Shown in pieces: positions 13,026-13,646 of a DNA stretch of 13,646 nucleotides. The stretch is from an uncultured Selenomonadales bacterium (lineage in GTDB: Bacteria > Bacillota > Negativicutes > Selenomonadales > Selenomonadaceae). The notes under the pieces were generated by a model. That model had not been told where the DNA came from. It worked only from the letters and a program-made list of their open reading frames with translations, and made no database searches. Positions within the stretch are counted from its first letter, which is position 1; each line of letters opens with the position of its first letter. The translations under genes and the position numbers were made by a program. The stretch lies in NCBI GenBank assembly GCA_937915725.1, contig CALGGV010000171.1, positions 1-13,646 of the forward strand, given 5' to 3'.

Positions 13026-13646
13026 TTATTTATCTTCAGCAGCTTTTTTATGTTCTTCGATAATTTTCTTAGCAAGATTTTCCGGCATTGGGTCGTAGTG
13101 TGAAAATTTCAAACTGTAGGAGCCGCGCCCTTGAGTTTGACTGCGTAAATCTGTAGCATATTTGTAAAGTTCAGACGCAGGAATTAAAGCCTTAATTTCA
13201 GTTTGTCCTTTACCTTTAGGATCCATACCCAAAACTTTACCGCGTTTTGAATTGAGTTTGCCGATAATATCGCCCATATATTCAGTTGGAACTAAAACTG
13301 TAATTTCGTCGATAGGTTCCAAAAGAATTGGCTCGGCGGCAAGGACACCTTTTTTAATTGCAATAGCAGTAGCCATTTTGAAGGCAGCCTCTGAAGAATC
13401 AACCGGATGATAGGAGCCGTCATAAAGATTGACGCTGACTTTTACGACAGGATAACCGGCGATAATACCTTCAGCAAGGGTTTCAAATGTGCCTTTTTCG
13501 ACGGCGGGGAAGAAATTGCGCGGTACACTGCCGCCAAAAATACTTTCACTCCAAACGTTGCCGTCTTTTACGCTTAAATCGCCGTCTTTATTTGGACCAA
13601 TTTTAAGCCAAACATCGCCGTATTGTCCGTGTCCGCCGGATTGTTT
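13026..13646 (-). CDS. Elongation factor G-like protein, C-terminal 207 residues (right-truncated)
   Basis: The frame is open to the right edge, so the N-terminal GTPase domain is not visible. What remains is domain IV and V of an EF-G: KQSGGHGQYGDVW at the edge, VPRNFFPAVEKG, then LAEGIIAGYPVVDVKVSVYDG, VDSSEAAFKMA, and in domain V EYMGDIIGKLNSKRG and YATDLRSQTQGRG. EF-G promotes ribosomal translocation or recycling. The GGHGQYGDVW form and QTQGRG resemble the EF-G2/EF-G-like paralogue group more than canonical FusA (which usually has GGRGQ and MTQGR), so it may be a second EF-G; this is inference. The Met at 13374-13376 is internal. A terminator follows the stop. Confidence 0.9.
   Translation of the reverse strand, partial: KQSGGHGQYGDVWLKIGPNKDGDLSVKDGNVWSESIFGGSVPRNFFPAVEKGTFETLAEGIIAGYPVVKVSVNLYDGSYHPVDSSEAAFKMATAIAIKKGVLAAEPILLEPIDEITVLVPTEYMGDIIGKLNSKRGKVLGMDPKGKGQTEIKALIPASELYKYATDLRSQTQGRGSYSLKFSHYDPMPENLAKKIIEEHKKAAEDK

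Noticed and set aside
13026..13376. A 116-aa stand-alone protein starting at the Met at 13374-13376
   Set aside because: The same frame is open for 90 more codons to the right edge and encodes EF-G domain IV, so this Met is internal.

Overview
The window looks like chromosomal sequence from an AT-rich, diderm member of the Firmicutes, most likely a Negativicute (Selenomonas/Veillonella-type lineage). This is inferred from two things seen together: genes for the ADP-heptose/LPS inner-core pathway (a GT9 heptosyltransferase, HldA and HldD), and Firmicutes-style strong Shine-Dalgarno sites with a low-GC base composition. No rRNA or other taxonomic marker is present, so the assignment is tentative.

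Layout. (1) Positions 1-982 hold folE2 (GTP cyclohydrolase IB), preceded by a 92-bp near-exact duplicate of its own 5' coding region that belongs to an ORF cut by the left edge; a clear terminator follows. (2) Positions 1035-8067 form a probable six-gene operon: GT9 heptosyltransferase, hldA (TTG start, 4-nt overlap), an unrecognised 128-aa protein, hldD, a 904-aa hybrid histidine kinase whose ATG overlaps the hldD stop by 1 nt, and a CitB/DcuR-like response regulator. The operon closes with a terminator shared with the convergent gyrA. (3) Positions 8078-10624 hold gyrA on the minus strand with its promoter. (4) Positions 10631-11196 hold a 100-aa unknown gene between two exact-period 7-bp tandem arrays in opposite orientation. 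(5) Positions 11234-12862 hold a diaminopimelate-decarboxylase-family gene and then a coiled-coil, tail-anchored small membrane protein. The promoter and Shine-Dalgarno site of the small gene are built into the decarboxylase terminator. (6) Positions 12888-13646 hold two converging terminators and the C-terminal 207 residues of an EF-G-like factor (probably the EF-G2/FusA2 paralogue) on the minus strand, cut by the right edge.

Working together. HldA and HldD catalyse two steps of ADP-L-glycero-D-manno-heptose synthesis and the GT9 enzyme probably transfers the heptose to LPS core. The kinase/regulator pair is apparently co-transcribed with them, which suggests an envelope-related role but does not prove one. 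FolE2, GyrA, the decarboxylase and the EF-G paralogue are housekeeping functions.

The least explained features are non-coding: AGG-NNNN heptamer arrays at several gene borders, the promoter-in-terminator at 12483-12529, and the folE2 5' duplication. No rRNA, tRNA, CRISPR array, insertion sequence or recognisable riboswitch was seen.
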